From contig NZ_WHUV01000001.1 in NCBI RefSeq assembly GCF_009380155.1, forward strand, positions 1,240,001-1,304,000: a stretch of DNA of 64,000 nt, in the 5' to 3' direction. The position numbers and the translations under genes are program-made. Source of the DNA: Pseudomonas piscis. GTDB taxonomy: Bacteria > Pseudomonadota > Gammaproteobacteria > Pseudomonadales > Pseudomonadaceae. The notes under the pieces are model-generated. The model was not told the origin of the DNA. It made no database searches and saw only the letters and a program-made list of their open reading frames with translations. Positions within the stretch are counted from its first letter, which is position 1. The number at the start of each line of letters is the position of its first letter. This document shows, in pieces, positions 27,425 to 36,953 of this stretch.

Positions 27425-28318
27425 TCAGGCCGCGGTCTTCGCCGCTGGCCTGAGGACCAGCCACAAGGCCGCGGCGATCAGCACCCCGCCATACAGATGG
27501 CCCATGGACAGCGGCTCGTCCAGCAACAGGGCACCCCAGAGCACGCCGAACGGCGGGATCATGAAGGTCACGGTCATGGAGCGCACCGGGCCGATGGAGC
27601 TCAGCAGGCGGAAGTACAGGACATAGGCGAAGGCAGTGCAACCCAGGCCCAGGCCCAGCAACGACAGCCAGACACTCACGCCGCCCCAGCTGGCCGGTGG
27701 CTGGCTCAGGGCGCTGTAGGCGAACAGCGGCAACAGGAACAGCGTGGCGCCGAGCATGCTGCCCAGGGCCGAGAGGCGGCTGTCCAGGCCCCCGGCCTGG
27801 TCCAGCCAGCGCCGTGCGAGGAAGCCGGCGAAGCCATAGCAGGTGGTGGCCAGCAGGCAGGACAGGGCGCCGAGCGCCAGTTCATGGTCGAAGGCCACCG
27901 GCCCGGCGCGGCTCAGGATGCCGACCCCGAGCAGCCCCAGGAACACGCCGGCGAGCTTGGCCGGAGTCAGGCGCTCATGGAAGAACAGGCCGCCGATCAG
28001 CACCCCCATCAGCGGCGTCGTGGCGTTGAAGATCGCCGAGTAACCGGCAGGCAGCACCAGGGCCGCCACCGAGTACAGGGTGGCGGGCAGCCCCGAGTTG
28101 ATCACGCCCAGCAGCAGGACGGTCTTGAACTTGCCGTGGAAATTCCAGCTGACGCGCATCAGCGCCAGCATGGCCAGCAAGCCGATGGCGGCGATCGACA
28201 CACGAAAGAAGGCCGTGGGCACGCTGCCCAGGACCGGGGCGATGATGCGCATGAACAGAAAGCTCGCGCCCCAGATGGCGGCTAGCGACAACAGGCGCAA
28301 CAGATCGACAGGTCTCAC
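27425..28318 (-). CDS. EamA-family (DMT) transporter
   Basis: 297-residue ten-helix EamA transporter ([15 protein letters not shown] at the N-terminus; [37 protein letters not shown] as the end of repeat 1). Substrate unknown. The start is a GTG at 28318 ([10 protein letters not shown]) with AAGGAA eight bases upstream; a further in-frame ATG at 28375 has no such site and adds a non-hydrophobic extension. Confidence 0.82.
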   Translation of the reverse strand: MRPVDLLRLLSLAAIWGASFLFMRIIAPVLGSVPTAFFRVSIAAIGLLAMLALMRVSWNFHGKFKTVLLLGVINSGLPATLYSVAALVLPAGYSAIFNATTPLMGVLIGGLFFHERLTPAKLAGVFLGLLGVGILSRAGPVAFDHELALGALSCLLATTCYGFAGFLARRWLDQAGGLDSRLSALGSMLGATLFLLPLFAYSALSQPPASWGGVSVWLSLLGLGLGCTAFAYVLYFRLLSSIGPVRSMTVTFMIPPFGVLWGALLLDEPLSMGHLYGGVLIAAALWLVLRPAAKTAA

Positions 28319-28462
28319 GGAAGGTTCCTTGGATGGCAGGGCGGGAATCTTGCCCAGCGCGGGTGGGCATGGCAAACCTTATTGGTGCACGGGCCGGGCC
28401 AAGCCTGCACTCCGATTGTTGCGTTCGATTGTCGTGCCGGATTTTCCCGGGGCCGACCCCTG

Positions 28463-28490
28463 GCGACCGATACAGGGCGACCGATACAGG
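28463..28490. repeat. 14-bp exact tandem duplication
   Basis: GCGACCGATACAGG occurs twice back to back, followed by a partial third copy (GCGA). It lies between the GTG-start EamA gene and aceK, in a possible control region. Confidence 0.85.
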
Positions 28491-28583
28491 GCGAGGCGAC
28501 CGTCGGGTCACAAAAATGCGCTTCTCCTCGGGCCATTGCAGTGGCTAAGCTCAGGCAATCCAAATTCCCGTAGAGGTCTTCCT

Positions 28584-30305
28584 ATGCCGCAGTCATGGCC
28601 CGCCGCCGACATCGCTCGAATCATCCTGAGTGGCTTCGACGACTACCGCGACAACTTCCGCCGGATCGCCGATGGCGCCCGGCATCGCTTCGAACAAGCG
28701 CAATGGCAGGAAGCGCAGAGGGCCTCCACCGCGCGGATCAACCTCTACGAGGAGAAGGTCGGGGAAACCGTGGCCCGACTGCACCAGGCCTTCAGCGACG
28801 AGGTGCTGATGGACGTCAGCCAATGGCCGTTGGCCAAGAGCGCCTGCATCGGCATGATCGACCTGCGCCTGGACGATGAACTCTCCGAGACCTGGTACAA
28901 CTCGATCTTCTGCGGGCTGTTCAGCCATGACCTGATCAGCGACGGCTGCATGTTCATCCATACCACCCGGCCCAGCCTGCGCCGCGCCCGGGCTGCCCAG
29001 ACCCGCAGCTATACGCCTCGGGGCGAGCTGTCGAGCATGCTCAGGCAGATATTCACCGACTACCGCTTCAGCGTGGACTACGCCGACCTGTCCGGGGATA
29101 TGCGGCGCCTGGAGGCGCAACTGCGCGAGAACTTGCCGGATTGGGTCTGCAAGGACCCGGAGCTGACCGTGGAGCTGTTTTCCTCGGTGCTCTACCGCAA
29201 CAAGGGCGCCTACCTGGTGGGGCGCATCTATACCCACGAGGAGCAGTGGCCGCTGGTGATCCCGCTGCTGCACCGCGAAGGCCGGGGCATCCAGGTCGAT
29301 GCGCTGATCACCGATGAGGCCGAGGTCTCGATCATCTTTTCCTTCACCCGTTCCTACTTCATGGTGGATGTATCGGTGCCGGTGGAGTTCATCGGGTTCC
29401 TCAAGCGCATCCTGCCGGGCAAGCACGTCGCCGAACTGTACACCTCCATCGGTTTCTACAAGCACGGCAAGTCGGAGTTCTACCGGGCGCTGATCAACCA
29501 CCTGGCCAATACCGACGATCGTTTCATCATGGCGCCCGGGGTCCGCGGGATGGTCATGAGCGTGTTCACCCTGCCGGGCTTCAATACCGTGTTCAAGATC
29601 ATCAAGGACCGCTTCTCGCCGTCCAAGAACGTCGACCGGGCCACGGTGATCGAGAAGTACCGGTTGGTGAAGAGCGTCGACCGGGTAGGGCGCATGGCCG
29701 ATACCCAGGAGTTCGCCGACTTCCGCTTCCCCCTGTCCAAGTTCGATCCGGCCTGCCTCGAGGAGCTGCTGGAGGTGGCGCCGTCCACCGTGGTGGTGGA
29801 GGGCGATACGGTGCTGATCCGCCACTGCTGGACCGAGCGGCGCATGACCCCGCTCAACCTCTACCTGGAGCACGCCAACGAAGCCCAGGTGCGCGAGGCC
29901 CTGGAAGACTACGGCCTGGCCATCAAGCAACTGGCGGCGGCCAATATCTTCCCAGGCGACATGCTGCTGAAGAATTTCGGGGTTACTCGCCACGGCCGGG
30001 TGGTGTTCTACGACTACGATGAAATCAGCTACCTCACCGAAGTCAATTTCCGCCATATCCCGGCGCCGCGCACGCCAGAGGACGAGATGGCGTCCGAGCC
30101 CTGGTACTCCATCGGCCCCCACGATGTGTTCCCCGAGGAGTTCCCGCCGTTCCTGTTCGCCGATATCGGCCAGCGCCGCCTGTTCGACCAGTTGCACGGC
30201 GAGCTGTACAACGCCGATTACTGGAAGGGACTGCAGGACGCGATCCTCGCCGGCAAGGTGATCGATGTCTTCCCGTACCGGCGCAAGGGGCGCGACGAGG
30301 AATAA
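28584..30305 (+). CDS. aceK: Isocitrate dehydrogenase kinase/phosphatase
   Basis: 573-residue bifunctional enzyme that phosphorylates and dephosphorylates isocitrate dehydrogenase to direct isocitrate into the glyoxylate shunt. The ATP-binding loop is [14 protein letters not shown] (317-330) with Lys338 in FKIIKD; Asp373 in MADTQEF corresponds to the Asp important for phosphatase activity in E. coli AceK; the kinase-like C-lobe has [25 protein letters not shown]. The ATG at 28584 has GAGGT upstream. It is not next to aceBA here, as is usual in Pseudomonas. Confidence 0.95.
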   Translation: MPQSWPAADIARIILSGFDDYRDNFRRIADGARHRFEQAQWQEAQRASTARINLYEEKVGETVARLHQAFSDEVLMDVSQWPLAKSACIGMIDLRLDDELSETWYNSIFCGLFSHDLISDGCMFIHTTRPSLRRARAAQTRSYTPRGELSSMLRQIFTDYRFSVDYADLSGDMRRLEAQLRENLPDWVCKDPELTVELFSSVLYRNKGAYLVGRIYTHEEQWPLVIPLLHREGRGIQVDALITDEAEVSIIFSFTRSYFMVDVSVPVEFIGFLKRILPGKHVAELYTSIGFYKHGKSEFYRALINHLANTDDRFIMAPGVRGMVMSVFTLPGFNTVFKIIKDRFSPSKNVDRATVIEKYRLVKSVDRVGRMADTQEFADFRFPLSKFDPACLEELLEVAPSTVVVEGDTVLIRHCWTERRMTPLNLYLEHANEAQVREALEDYGLAIKQLAAANIFPGDMLLKNFGVTRHGRVVFYDYDEISYLTEVNFRHIPAPRTPEDEMASEPWYSIGPHDVFPEEFPPFLFADIGQRRLFDQLHGELYNADYWKGLQDAILAGKVIDVFPYRRKGRDEE

Positions 30306-30324
30306 CGCGGCGAAAGGCCCTCAC

Positions 30325-30376
30325 AAGCTGCAAGCTAAAAGCGCCAAGCTGCGTTAACCTTGCGGCTTTTCGCTTG
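30325..30376. repeat. Low-complexity AAGCTTG-type intergenic sequence
   Basis: CAAGCTGCAAGC and related segments with the reversed GCGGCTTTTCGCTTGAAGC form an imperfect hairpin between aceK and hrpA. It resembles the AAGCTTGAGGC repeat at 5806-5860 and could end aceK transcripts. Confidence 0.4.
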
Positions 30377-30396
30377 AAGCCAGTCGCTGCTTTCCC

Positions 30397-33300
30397 ATGA
30401 CCGACCAATCGCCTGCTATCGACCAACTACTGAAAAACCTCGATCAAGCCATGCTCGCCGACCGCCACCGGTTGCGTCGGCAGCTGCTCGAACTGCGCAA
30501 GAAGCCCGACGAGGCCAAGCTCGCCCAGTGGCTGGAGCGGATGCAGGCTTCGTGCAACCTGGTGACGGCGCGGCGCGACAGCGTGCCCACTATCCGCTAC
30601 GACGACAGCCTGCCGATTGCCGCCAAGCGCGACGAGATCAAGGACGCGCTGCTCAAGCACCAGGTGCTGATCATCGCCGGCGAGACCGGTTCGGGCAAAA
30701 CCACCCAGTTGCCCAAGATCTGCCTGGAGATCGGCCGCGGCCAGCATGGCCTGATCGGCCATACCCAGCCCCGGCGGATCGCCGCCCGCAGCGTTGCCAG
30801 CCGGGTCGCCGAAGAACTGGCCACGCCCCTGGGGGCGCTGGTGGGTTACCAGGTGCGCTTCGAAGACCAGAGCGATGCCAACACCCTGGTCAAGCTGATG
30901 ACCGACGGCATCCTGCTGGCGGAAACCCAGAACGACCGTTTCCTCGAGCGCTACGACACCATCATCGTCGACGAGGCCCACGAGCGCAGCCTGAACATCG
31001 ACTTCCTCCTGGGCTACCTCAAGACCCTGCTGCCACGGCGCCCTGACCTCAAGGTGATCATCACCTCGGCCACCATCGACCTGGAGCGCTTCTCCAAGCA
31101 CTTCGACGATGCCCCGATCGTCGAGGTCTCCGGTCGTACCTTCCCGGTGGAAACCTGGTACCGGCCCTTGACCCTGGAGCAGGACGAGGATGGCAACCGC
31201 GTCGAGGACGACCTGACGGTGGACCAGGCGATCCTCGCCACCCTGGACGAGATCGCCGCCCATGAGCGCAGCGAGCGCCGCAGCCCCGGCGATGTGCTGG
31301 TATTCCTGCCGGGCGAGCGGGAAATCCGCGATGCCGCGGAAATGCTGCGCAAGGCCCAGCTCAAGCACACCGAGATCCTGCCCTTGTACGCGCGGCTGTC
31401 GCCGGCCGAACAGCAGCGCATCTTCCAGTCCCACCCGGGACGGCGGGTGGTGCTGGCGACCAACGTCGCCGAGACCTCGCTGACGGTGCCTGGCATTCGC
31501 TACGTGATCGACAGCGGTACTGCGCGCATCAGTCGCTACAGCTACCGGGCCAAGGTCCAGCGCCTGCCCATCGAGGCCGTTTCCCAGGCCAGCGCCAACC
31601 AGCGCAAGGGCCGTTGCGGCCGGGTCGAGCCGGGCATTTGCGTGCGCCTGTACAGCGAAGAGGATTTCCTCGGCCGGCCGGAATTCACCGATCCGGAGAT
31701 CCTGCGGACCAACCTGGCGGCGGTGATCCTGCAGATGCTCCACCTGCGCCTGGGTGAAATCACCGCGTTCCCCTTCATCGAGCCGCCGGACGGCAAGGCC
31801 ATCAGCGACGGCTTCAACCTGCTGCAAGAACTCTCGGCGGTGGATCGCAACAGCCAGCTGACGCCCCTGGGCCGGCAGCTGGCGCGTTTGCCGGTGGACC
31901 CGCGCATGGGCCGCATGCTGCTGGAGGCGGCGCGCCTGGGCAGTCTCCAGGAAGTGCTGATCGTCGCCAGTGCGATGTCGATCCAGGATCCGCGCGAGCG
32001 CCCACCGGAGCGCCAGCAGGCGGCGGACCAGGTCCATGCCCAGTGGAAGGACGCCGACTCGGACTTCGCCGCGCTGGTCAACCTGTGGCGTGGTTTCGAA
32101 GAACAGCGCCAGGCCCTGACGGCCAGCCCGCTGCGCAACTGGTGCCGCAAGAATTTCCTCAACTACCTGCGCCTGCGCGAGTGGCGCGACGCCCATCGCC
32201 AGTTGAGCCTGATCTGCCGTGACTTGCAGTTGAGCCTGAACAAGGAACCGGCGGACTACCAGAAACTGCACAAGGCGGTGCTGGTGGGCCTGCTGAGCCA
32301 GATCGGCCAGAAGACCGAGGATGGCGACTACCTGGGCGCCCGCCAGCGGCGCTTCTGGATCCACCCGTCCTCGGGCCTGGGCAAGAAACGCCCGCAGTGG
32401 CTGATGACCGCCGAGCTGGTGGAGACCACCAAGCTCTATGCGCGCATGGTGGCCAAGATCGAGCCGGACTGGATCGAACCCCTGGCCGGGCACCTGGTGA
32501 AGAAGAACCACTTCGAACCCCATTGGGAAAAGAAACGCGGCCAAGTGGTGGCCTACGAACAGATCACCCTGTTCGGCCTGATCGTGGTCGGCCGCCGGCC
32601 AGTGCACTACGGCCCGGTGGACCCGGTGGTATCCCGCGAGCTGTTCATCCGCGAGGCCCTGGTGCGGGGCGAGATCCAGTCCAAGGCCAAGTGCCTGACG
32701 GCCAATACCCAGTTGCTGGAGCAGCTCGATGCCCTGGAGGCCAAGGCTCGGCGCCGGGACATCCTGGCGGATGAGGAAACCCTGTTCGCTTTCTACGACG
32801 CACGCTTGCCGGCACAGATTCACCAGACCGCCACCTTCGATAGCTGGTACCGGGTCAACAGCCAGAAAGACCCGCAACTGCTGATCATGCGCGAGGAAGA
32901 CGTGCTGGCCCGCGAGGCCAGCGAAGTCACCGCCAGGCAGTACCCGGACACCCTGCATATCGGCGACCTGGAGCTGGCCCTGAGTTATCACTTCGAACCC
33001 AACCATCCCCGCGATGGCGTGACCCTGCGGGTGCCGGCGCCGCTGTTGCCGGCGTTGCCTGCCGAGCGCCTGGAATGGCTGGTGCCGGGCCTGATCGAAG
33101 CCAAGTGCATCGCCCTGGTACGCAACCTGCCCAAGGCCCTGCGCAAGAACTTCGTGCCGGTGCCGGACTTCGTCAAGGCGGCCTTGCAGCGCATGGACTT
33201 TGCCGACGGCTCGCTGCCCCAGGCCCTGGGGCGCGAGTTGCTGCGCATGACCGGCGCGCGGGTCAGCGACGAAGCCTGGAGCGAATCCGCGCAGCAGGTG

Positions 33301-34308
33301 GAAAGCCACTTGCGGATGAACCTGGAAATCGTCGATGCCCAGGGCAAGTTCCTCGGCGAAGGCCGGGACCTGGCCGAACTCACCGCGCGCTTCGCCGAGG
33401 CCAGCCAGGCTGCCCTGGCGGTGCCGCAGACCGCCAAGAGCCAGCAGCCGGTGGAAGCCAAGGTGTTCGCCGCGGTGGCGCAGAAGACCCAGCAGAAGAT
33501 CGCCGGGTTGTCGATGACGGTCTATCCGGCCCTGGTGGAAGAAGCCGGGACGGTCAAGGAAGGGCGCTTCTCCACCGCTGCCGAGGCCGAGTTCCAGCAT
33601 CGCCGGGCCTTGCAGCGCTTGCTGTTGCAACAGTTGGCCGAGCCGGCCAAGTTCCTGCGCGGCAAGCTGCCGGGGCTCACCGAACTGGGCCTGTTGTACC
33701 GCGAGCTGGGGCGGATCGAGGCCCTGGTGGAAGACATCCTCCTGGCCAGCCTCGACAGCTGCATTCTCGACGGCGAGGCCAGCCTGCCCCGGGATGGCGC
33801 TGGCCTGGCTTCCCTGGCCGAACGCAAGCGTGGTGCCTGGACCGAACATGCCGAGCGCCTGGCCCGCCTGACGCTGGAGATCCTCAAGCTCTGGCACGGC
33901 CTGCAGAAGCGCTTCAAGGGCAAGATCGACCTGGCCCAGGCGGTGGCCCTCAACGATATCAAGGCCCAGCTCGGCAACCTGGTGTACCCGGGCTTCGTCC
34001 GCGAGACTCCGGCCCTGTGGTTCAAGGAGCTGCCGCGCTACCTCAAGGCGGTGGAGCTGCGGTTCGACAAGCTGGGCAGCCAGGTGCAGAAGGACCGGGT
34101 GTGGAGCACCGAGCTCGCCGGGCTCTGGGCCCAGTACCAGGCCCGGGCCCAGAAGCACGCCCAGGAAGGCAAGCGTGACCCGCAGCTGGAACTGTACCGC
34201 TGGTGGCTGGAAGAGTACCGGGTATCGCTGTTCGCCCAGCAATTGGGGACCAAGGTGCCGATCTCCGACAAGCGCCTGAACAAGCAGTGGAGCCAGGTGG
34301 AGGCTTGA
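30397..34308 (+). CDS. hrpA: ATP-dependent RNA helicase HrpA
   Basis: 1303-residue DEAH-box RNA helicase. Motifs in order: Walker A GETGSGKTT (95-103), QPRRIAARSVA (Ia), DEAHERS (192-198), SATID (224-228), and motif VI QRKGRCGRVEPG near 407-418. Ratchet, winged-helix and OB domains follow, then the long C-terminal DUF3418 region typical of HrpA. E. coli HrpA acts on stalled ribosomes and on processing of some mRNAs. Full length with no frameshift. Confidence 0.95.
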   Translation: MTDQSPAIDQLLKNLDQAMLADRHRLRRQLLELRKKPDEAKLAQWLERMQASCNLVTARRDSVPTIRYDDSLPIAAKRDEIKDALLKHQVLIIAGETGSGKTTQLPKICLEIGRGQHGLIGHTQPRRIAARSVASRVAEELATPLGALVGYQVRFEDQSDANTLVKLMTDGILLAETQNDRFLERYDTIIVDEAHERSLNIDFLLGYLKTLLPRRPDLKVIITSATIDLERFSKHFDDAPIVEVSGRTFPVETWYRPLTLEQDEDGNRVEDDLTVDQAILATLDEIAAHERSERRSPGDVLVFLPGEREIRDAAEMLRKAQLKHTEILPLYARLSPAEQQRIFQSHPGRRVVLATNVAETSLTVPGIRYVIDSGTARISRYSYRAKVQRLPIEAVSQASANQRKGRCGRVEPGICVRLYSEEDFLGRPEFTDPEILRTNLAAVILQMLHLRLGEITAFPFIEPPDGKAISDGFNLLQELSAVDRNSQLTPLGRQLARLPVDPRMGRMLLEAARLGSLQEVLIVASAMSIQDPRERPPERQQAADQVHAQWKDADSDFAALVNLWRGFEEQRQALTASPLRNWCRKNFLNYLRLREWRDAHRQLSLICRDLQLSLNKEPADYQKLHKAVLVGLLSQIGQKTEDGDYLGARQRRFWIHPSSGLGKKRPQWLMTAELVETTKLYARMVAKIEPDWIEPLAGHLVKKNHFEPHWEKKRGQVVAYEQITLFGLIVVGRRPVHYGPVDPVVSRELFIREALVRGEIQSKAKCLTANTQLLEQLDALEAKARRRDILADEETLFAFYDARLPAQIHQTATFDSWYRVNSQKDPQLLIMREEDVLAREASEVTARQYPDTLHIGDLELALSYHFEPNHPRDGVTLRVPAPLLPALPAERLEWLVPGLIEAKCIALVRNLPKALRKNFVPVPDFVKAALQRMDFADGSLPQALGRELLRMTGARVSDEAWSESAQQVESHLRMNLEIVDAQGKFLGEGRDLAELTARFAEASQAALAVPQTAKSQQPVEAKVFAAVAQKTQQKIAGLSMTVYPALVEEAGTVKEGRFSTAAEAEFQHRRALQRLLLQQLAEPAKFLRGKLPGLTELGLLYRELGRIEALVEDILLASLDSCILDGEASLPRDGAGLASLAERKRGAWTEHAERLARLTLEILKLWHGLQKRFKGKIDLAQAVALNDIKAQLGNLVYPGFVRETPALWFKELPRYLKAVELRFDKLGSQVQKDRVWSTELAGLWAQYQARAQKHAQEGKRDPQLELYRWWLEEYRVSLFAQQLGTKVPISDKRLNKQWSQVEA

Positions 34309-34317
34309 TCCATGCAG

Positions 34318-34339
34318 GCCCGGCTCCCCGGAGCCGGGC
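34318..34339 (+). terminator. GC-rich hairpin after hrpA
   Basis: GCCCGGCTCC-CC-GGAGCCGGGC is a perfect 10-bp palindromic stem 10 bp past the hrpA stop. No T-run follows, so termination efficiency is uncertain. Confidence 0.5.
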
Positions 34340-34508
34340 TCCGTCGATCTTGCAATTGCGGCGAAACGCCAGAGGTTATGGCAAACTTCGCCGTCATAAA
34401 TGCCGGCCCCGGCAGCCTGTACTCCAGGCGACCCGGGCGAAGCGGAATAAAGCGATGCCAGGAAAGCGCTCCAGCACAGGCTGAGCAGCGGGGCGCTCCC
34501 TTTACGGT

Positions 34509-34526
34509 TTGGCACGAGGGTGCCAA
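34509..34526. promoter_or_regulatory. Perfect palindromic operator candidate TTGGCAC-N4-GTGCCAA
   Basis: The 7-bp arms are exact and the site sits 35 bp before the GTG start of the KAS III gene, where a repressor would block the promoter or early transcript. I do not know the regulator. The rest of 34340-34508 shows nothing recognised. Confidence 0.5.
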
Positions 34527-34560
34527 TACCTTCTGCCTCATACACACTAGAGGAACGACC

Positions 34561-35682
34561 GTGCATAACGTCGTCATCAGCGGCACCGGCCTGTTTACCC
34601 CGGCCAACAGCATTTCCAACGAAGAGCTGGTGGAGTCCTTCAACACCTACGTCCACCAGTTCAACAGCGACAACGCCGCCGCCATCGAGCGTGGCGAGGT
34701 GCAGGCCCTGACCGAATCCAACGCCGCCTTCATCGAAAAAGCCTCGGGCATCAAGAGCCGCTTCGTCATGGACAAGGACGGCATCCTCGATCCGCAACGC
34801 ATGACTCCACGCCTGCCGGAACGCTCCAACGACGAGTGGTCGGTGCTCTGCCAGATGGCCGTGGCCGCCGCCGAGCAAGCCCTGCAACGGGCCGGTCGCA
34901 CTGCCGCCGACATCGACGGGGTGATCGTCGCCTGCTCCAACCTGCAGCGCGCCTACCCGGCCATCGCCATCGAGGTCCAGGCCGCGCTGGGTATCCAGGG
35001 TTTTGGTTTCGACATGAACGTCGCCTGTTCCTCGGCCACCTTCGGCATCCAGGCCGCCTGCAACAGCGTGCAGCTGGGCCAGGCCCGGGCGATCCTGATG
35101 GTCAACCCGGAAGTCTGCACCGGGCACCTGAACTTCCGCGATCGCGACAGCCATTTCATCTTCGGCGATGCCGCCACCGCGGTGGTCATCGAGCGTGCCG
35201 ACCAGGCCACCTCGGCCCACCAGTTCGAGATCGTCAGCACCAAGCTGTTGACCCAGTTCTCCAACAACATCCGCAACAACTTCGGCTTCCTCAACCGCAC
35301 GGCGGAAGAAGGCATCGGGGCCCGGGACAAGCTGTTCGTCCAGGAAGGTCGCAAGGTATTCCGTGACGTCTGCCCGATGGTGGCCGAGCTGATCGCCGCC
35401 CACCTGGAAGAAAACCAGCTCAACGTCAGCGACGTGAAGCGTTTCTGGCTGCACCAGGCCAACCTCAGCATGAACCACCTGATCGTCAAGAAACTGCTGG
35501 GCCGCGAGGCTACTCTGGAAGAGGCTCCGGTGATCCTCGATACCTATGCCAACACCAGTTCGGCGGGGTCGGTGATCGCTTTCCACAAGTACCAAGACGA
35601 CCTGGCCAGTGGTGCCCTGGCGGTGCTCAGCTCCTTCGGCGCGGGCTATTCCATCGGCAGCGTGCTCCTGCGCAAGCGTTGA
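34561..35682 (+). CDS. Beta-ketoacyl-ACP synthase III, PA3286-like
   Basis: 373-residue thiolase-fold condensing enzyme. The catalytic triad is Cys156 (NVACSSATFG), His298 (FWLHQANLSMN) and Asn331 (YANTSSAG). It is longer than FabH and resembles P. aeruginosa PA3286, reported to condense an acyl-CoA from beta-oxidation with malonyl-ACP and so feed fatty acid synthesis. In PAO1 that gene is next to the ECF sigma gene PA3285, as here. The start is a GTG at 34561 with AGAGGAA upstream; the open frame before it has no homology. Confidence 0.85.
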   Translation: MHNVVISGTGLFTPANSISNEELVESFNTYVHQFNSDNAAAIERGEVQALTESNAAFIEKASGIKSRFVMDKDGILDPQRMTPRLPERSNDEWSVLCQMAVAAAEQALQRAGRTAADIDGVIVACSNLQRAYPAIAIEVQAALGIQGFGFDMNVACSSATFGIQAACNSVQLGQARAILMVNPEVCTGHLNFRDRDSHFIFGDAATAVVIERADQATSAHQFEIVSTKLLTQFSNNIRNNFGFLNRTAEEGIGARDKLFVQEGRKVFRDVCPMVAELIAAHLEENQLNVSDVKRFWLHQANLSMNHLIVKKLLGREATLEEAPVILDTYANTSSAGSVIAFHKYQDDLASGALAVLSSFGAGYSIGSVLLRKR

Positions 35683-35692
35683 TCGGCGCGGG

Positions 35693-35732
35693 CCGGGTGT
35701 GGCGCGAGGCGCCTGCGAGGCGTCACACCCGG
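35693..35732 (+). terminator. Hairpin after the KAS III gene
   Basis: CCGGGTGTG and CACACCCGG form a 9-bp stem extended by CG/CG pairs, 10 bp past the stop. No T-run follows; it may attenuate rather than end transcription into the sigma factor gene. Confidence 0.5.
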
Positions 35733-35761
35733 GCAACCCCGCATGATTGAACGAGGCACGA

Positions 35762-36376
35762 ATGGCTGCTGTTGATGACACGCAACTGCTCAAGCGCCTT
35801 CTGGCGGGCGAACAGAAGGCTTTCAAGGAACTGGTCGGTACCTACCAGAGCGCCATGCGCGCGGTAGCCTACGCCATCGTCGGCAACCGGCACGCTGACG
35901 AGGTGGTGCAGGATGCCTGGCTTTCGGTGGTACGCAACCTGTCGGGCTTCCAGGGGCGTTCCAGCCTCAAGACCTGGCTGCTGACCATCACCGCCAACGC
36001 GGCCAAGGGCCGCTACAAGCAGAATCGCCGCGAAGTCCTGCTCGATGACCTGCCCGCGCCCCATGGCACGGTGGGCGACGAGCGGTTCTCCTCCAGTGAC
36101 GGCCACTGGCTGGTGGCGCCCTTCGCCTGGCACGAGGACACCCCCGAAGCGCTGCTGACCGAAGCCGAGCTGCGTGATTGCCTGGAGCACACCTTGCTCA
36201 GTCTCTCCGAGCTACAAGGCAGTGTGCTGAAGCTGCGTGAGCGCGAGGGATTGGAGCTCGAGGAAATCTGTAATCTTCTGGGGATCACCCTGTCCAATGT
36301 CCGGGTACTGCTGCACCGGGCGCGGTTGAAGGTGTTCGCCACGGTGGAGCATTTTGAGGAAACCGGCCAATGCTGA
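35762..36376 (+). CDS. ECF-type RNA polymerase sigma factor
   Basis: 204-residue sigma-70 family factor with only regions 2 and 4. Region 2 includes ALLVGTY-like FKELVGTYQSAMRAVAYAIVGNRHADEVVQDAWLSVVRNL; region 4 includes LSELQGSVLKLREREGLELEEICNLLGITLSNVRVLLHRARL. It corresponds by context to P. aeruginosa PA3285. The next gene overlaps its stop by seven bases and encodes a zinc-finger anti-sigma-like protein. The ATG at 35762 is preferred to a TTG at 35747. Confidence 0.92.
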   Translation: MAAVDDTQLLKRLLAGEQKAFKELVGTYQSAMRAVAYAIVGNRHADEVVQDAWLSVVRNLSGFQGRSSLKTWLLTITANAAKGRYKQNRREVLLDDLPAPHGTVGDERFSSSDGHWLVAPFAWHEDTPEALLTEAELRDCLEHTLLSLSELQGSVLKLREREGLELEEICNLLGITLSNVRVLLHRARLKVFATVEHFEETGQC

Positions 36377-36603
36377 CCTGTAAGGAACAAGTGGCGCGCT
36401 CCAGCGATTATCTCGATGGCCAATTGAGCTTTCGCGAACGCTTGATGGTTCGCCATCACCTGCTGTTCTGCCCCAATTGCCGGCGTTTCATTCGCCAGAT
36501 GCGCCTGCTGCAGGCCACCTTGCGCGTGTTGCCGGAACCACCGCTGGAAGGTCTCGACGAACTGGCCGAACGCCTGGTCGCCGAGAGTAAACGCGAGCGC
36601 TGA
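36370..36603 (+). CDS. Short zinc-finger (zf-HC2) anti-sigma factor-like protein
   Basis: 77-residue soluble protein with the anti-sigma zinc motif HHLLFCPNC (His-x3-Cys-x2-Cys) and an N-terminal Cys in MLTCKEQ. It lacks the membrane segment of most ECF anti-sigma factors. Overlap with the sigma gene implies coupled translation, so it probably sequesters that sigma factor in the cytoplasm, with Zn or redox state as possible signals. Confidence 0.8.
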   Translation: MLTCKEQVARSSDYLDGQLSFRERLMVRHHLLFCPNCRRFIRQMRLLQATLRVLPEPPLEGLDELAERLVAESKRER

Positions 36604-36613
36604 GCGTCATGAA

Positions 36614-36650
36614 GCCGCGGATGTCGCCAGGCATCCGCCGCGATGTTTTT
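36614..36650 (+). terminator. Rho-independent terminator of the sigma/anti-sigma unit
   Basis: GCGGATG and CATCCGC form a perfect stem around an 8-nt loop, followed after CGCGATG by TTTTT. Confidence 0.8.
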
Positions 36651-36666
36651 CTGCCTGTTCCTGCCA

Positions 36667-36688
36667 GGGAATCACGTTCGTGATTCCC
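36667..36688. promoter_or_regulatory. 22-nt perfect palindrome upstream of the porin
   Basis: GGGAATCACG-TT-CGTGATTCCC has 10-bp exact arms. It lies between the sigma/anti-sigma terminator and the porin gene, about 265 bp before the porin start. It may be a regulator site, a REP-like element or an RNA hairpin. Confidence 0.45.
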
Positions 36689-36826
36689 CCTCCCGTCGTG
36701 CTCGCTGCGCGGTGGTCCGCACAAAAATAACCATTTCGTCATCTTCGGTATTGTCCCTGAAAACAGTCGCAAACCGCTCTAGGACGGGCCTTTCGCCTTA
36801 TTTCTTTTCGAAGTAAAAAAGTTCCT

Positions 36827-36844
36827 CTGTAATCAAATCTTTAT
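36827..36844 (+). promoter_or_regulatory. Weak Pho-box-like sequence upstream of the porin
   Basis: CTGTAAT-CAAA-TCTTTAT resembles the PhoB direct repeat CTGTCAT-N4-CTGTCAT: six of seven positions match in the first half, only three in the second. It lies 110 bp before the porin start. The identity of the porin makes it worth testing; the sequence alone is weak. Confidence 0.25.
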
Positions 36845-36953
36845 TTTCCAGCAACCTGGCTGAAATCCTCGAACCCCAAGATTCCCCCCGACACCAGCGG
36901 CCCAGTCCGCGTGTTTTCCAACGCTACAGACCACCAATTAGGGGAACTCTTCG

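Noticed and set aside
34509-34526. Possible sigma-54 promoter (TGGCACG...TGCCA)
   Set aside because: The GG-to-GC spacing is one base short and the second element is TGCCA not TTGCA. The exact symmetry fits an operator better.
30427-35826. A 1799-codon open frame on the minus strand, opposite hrpA, the KAS III gene and part of the sigma gene
   Set aside because: It spans three well-supported genes on the plus strand, its composition is Gln/His/Gly/Leu-rich as expected from the complement of GC-rich coding DNA, and it shows no domain. Long antisense frames are common in Pseudomonas.
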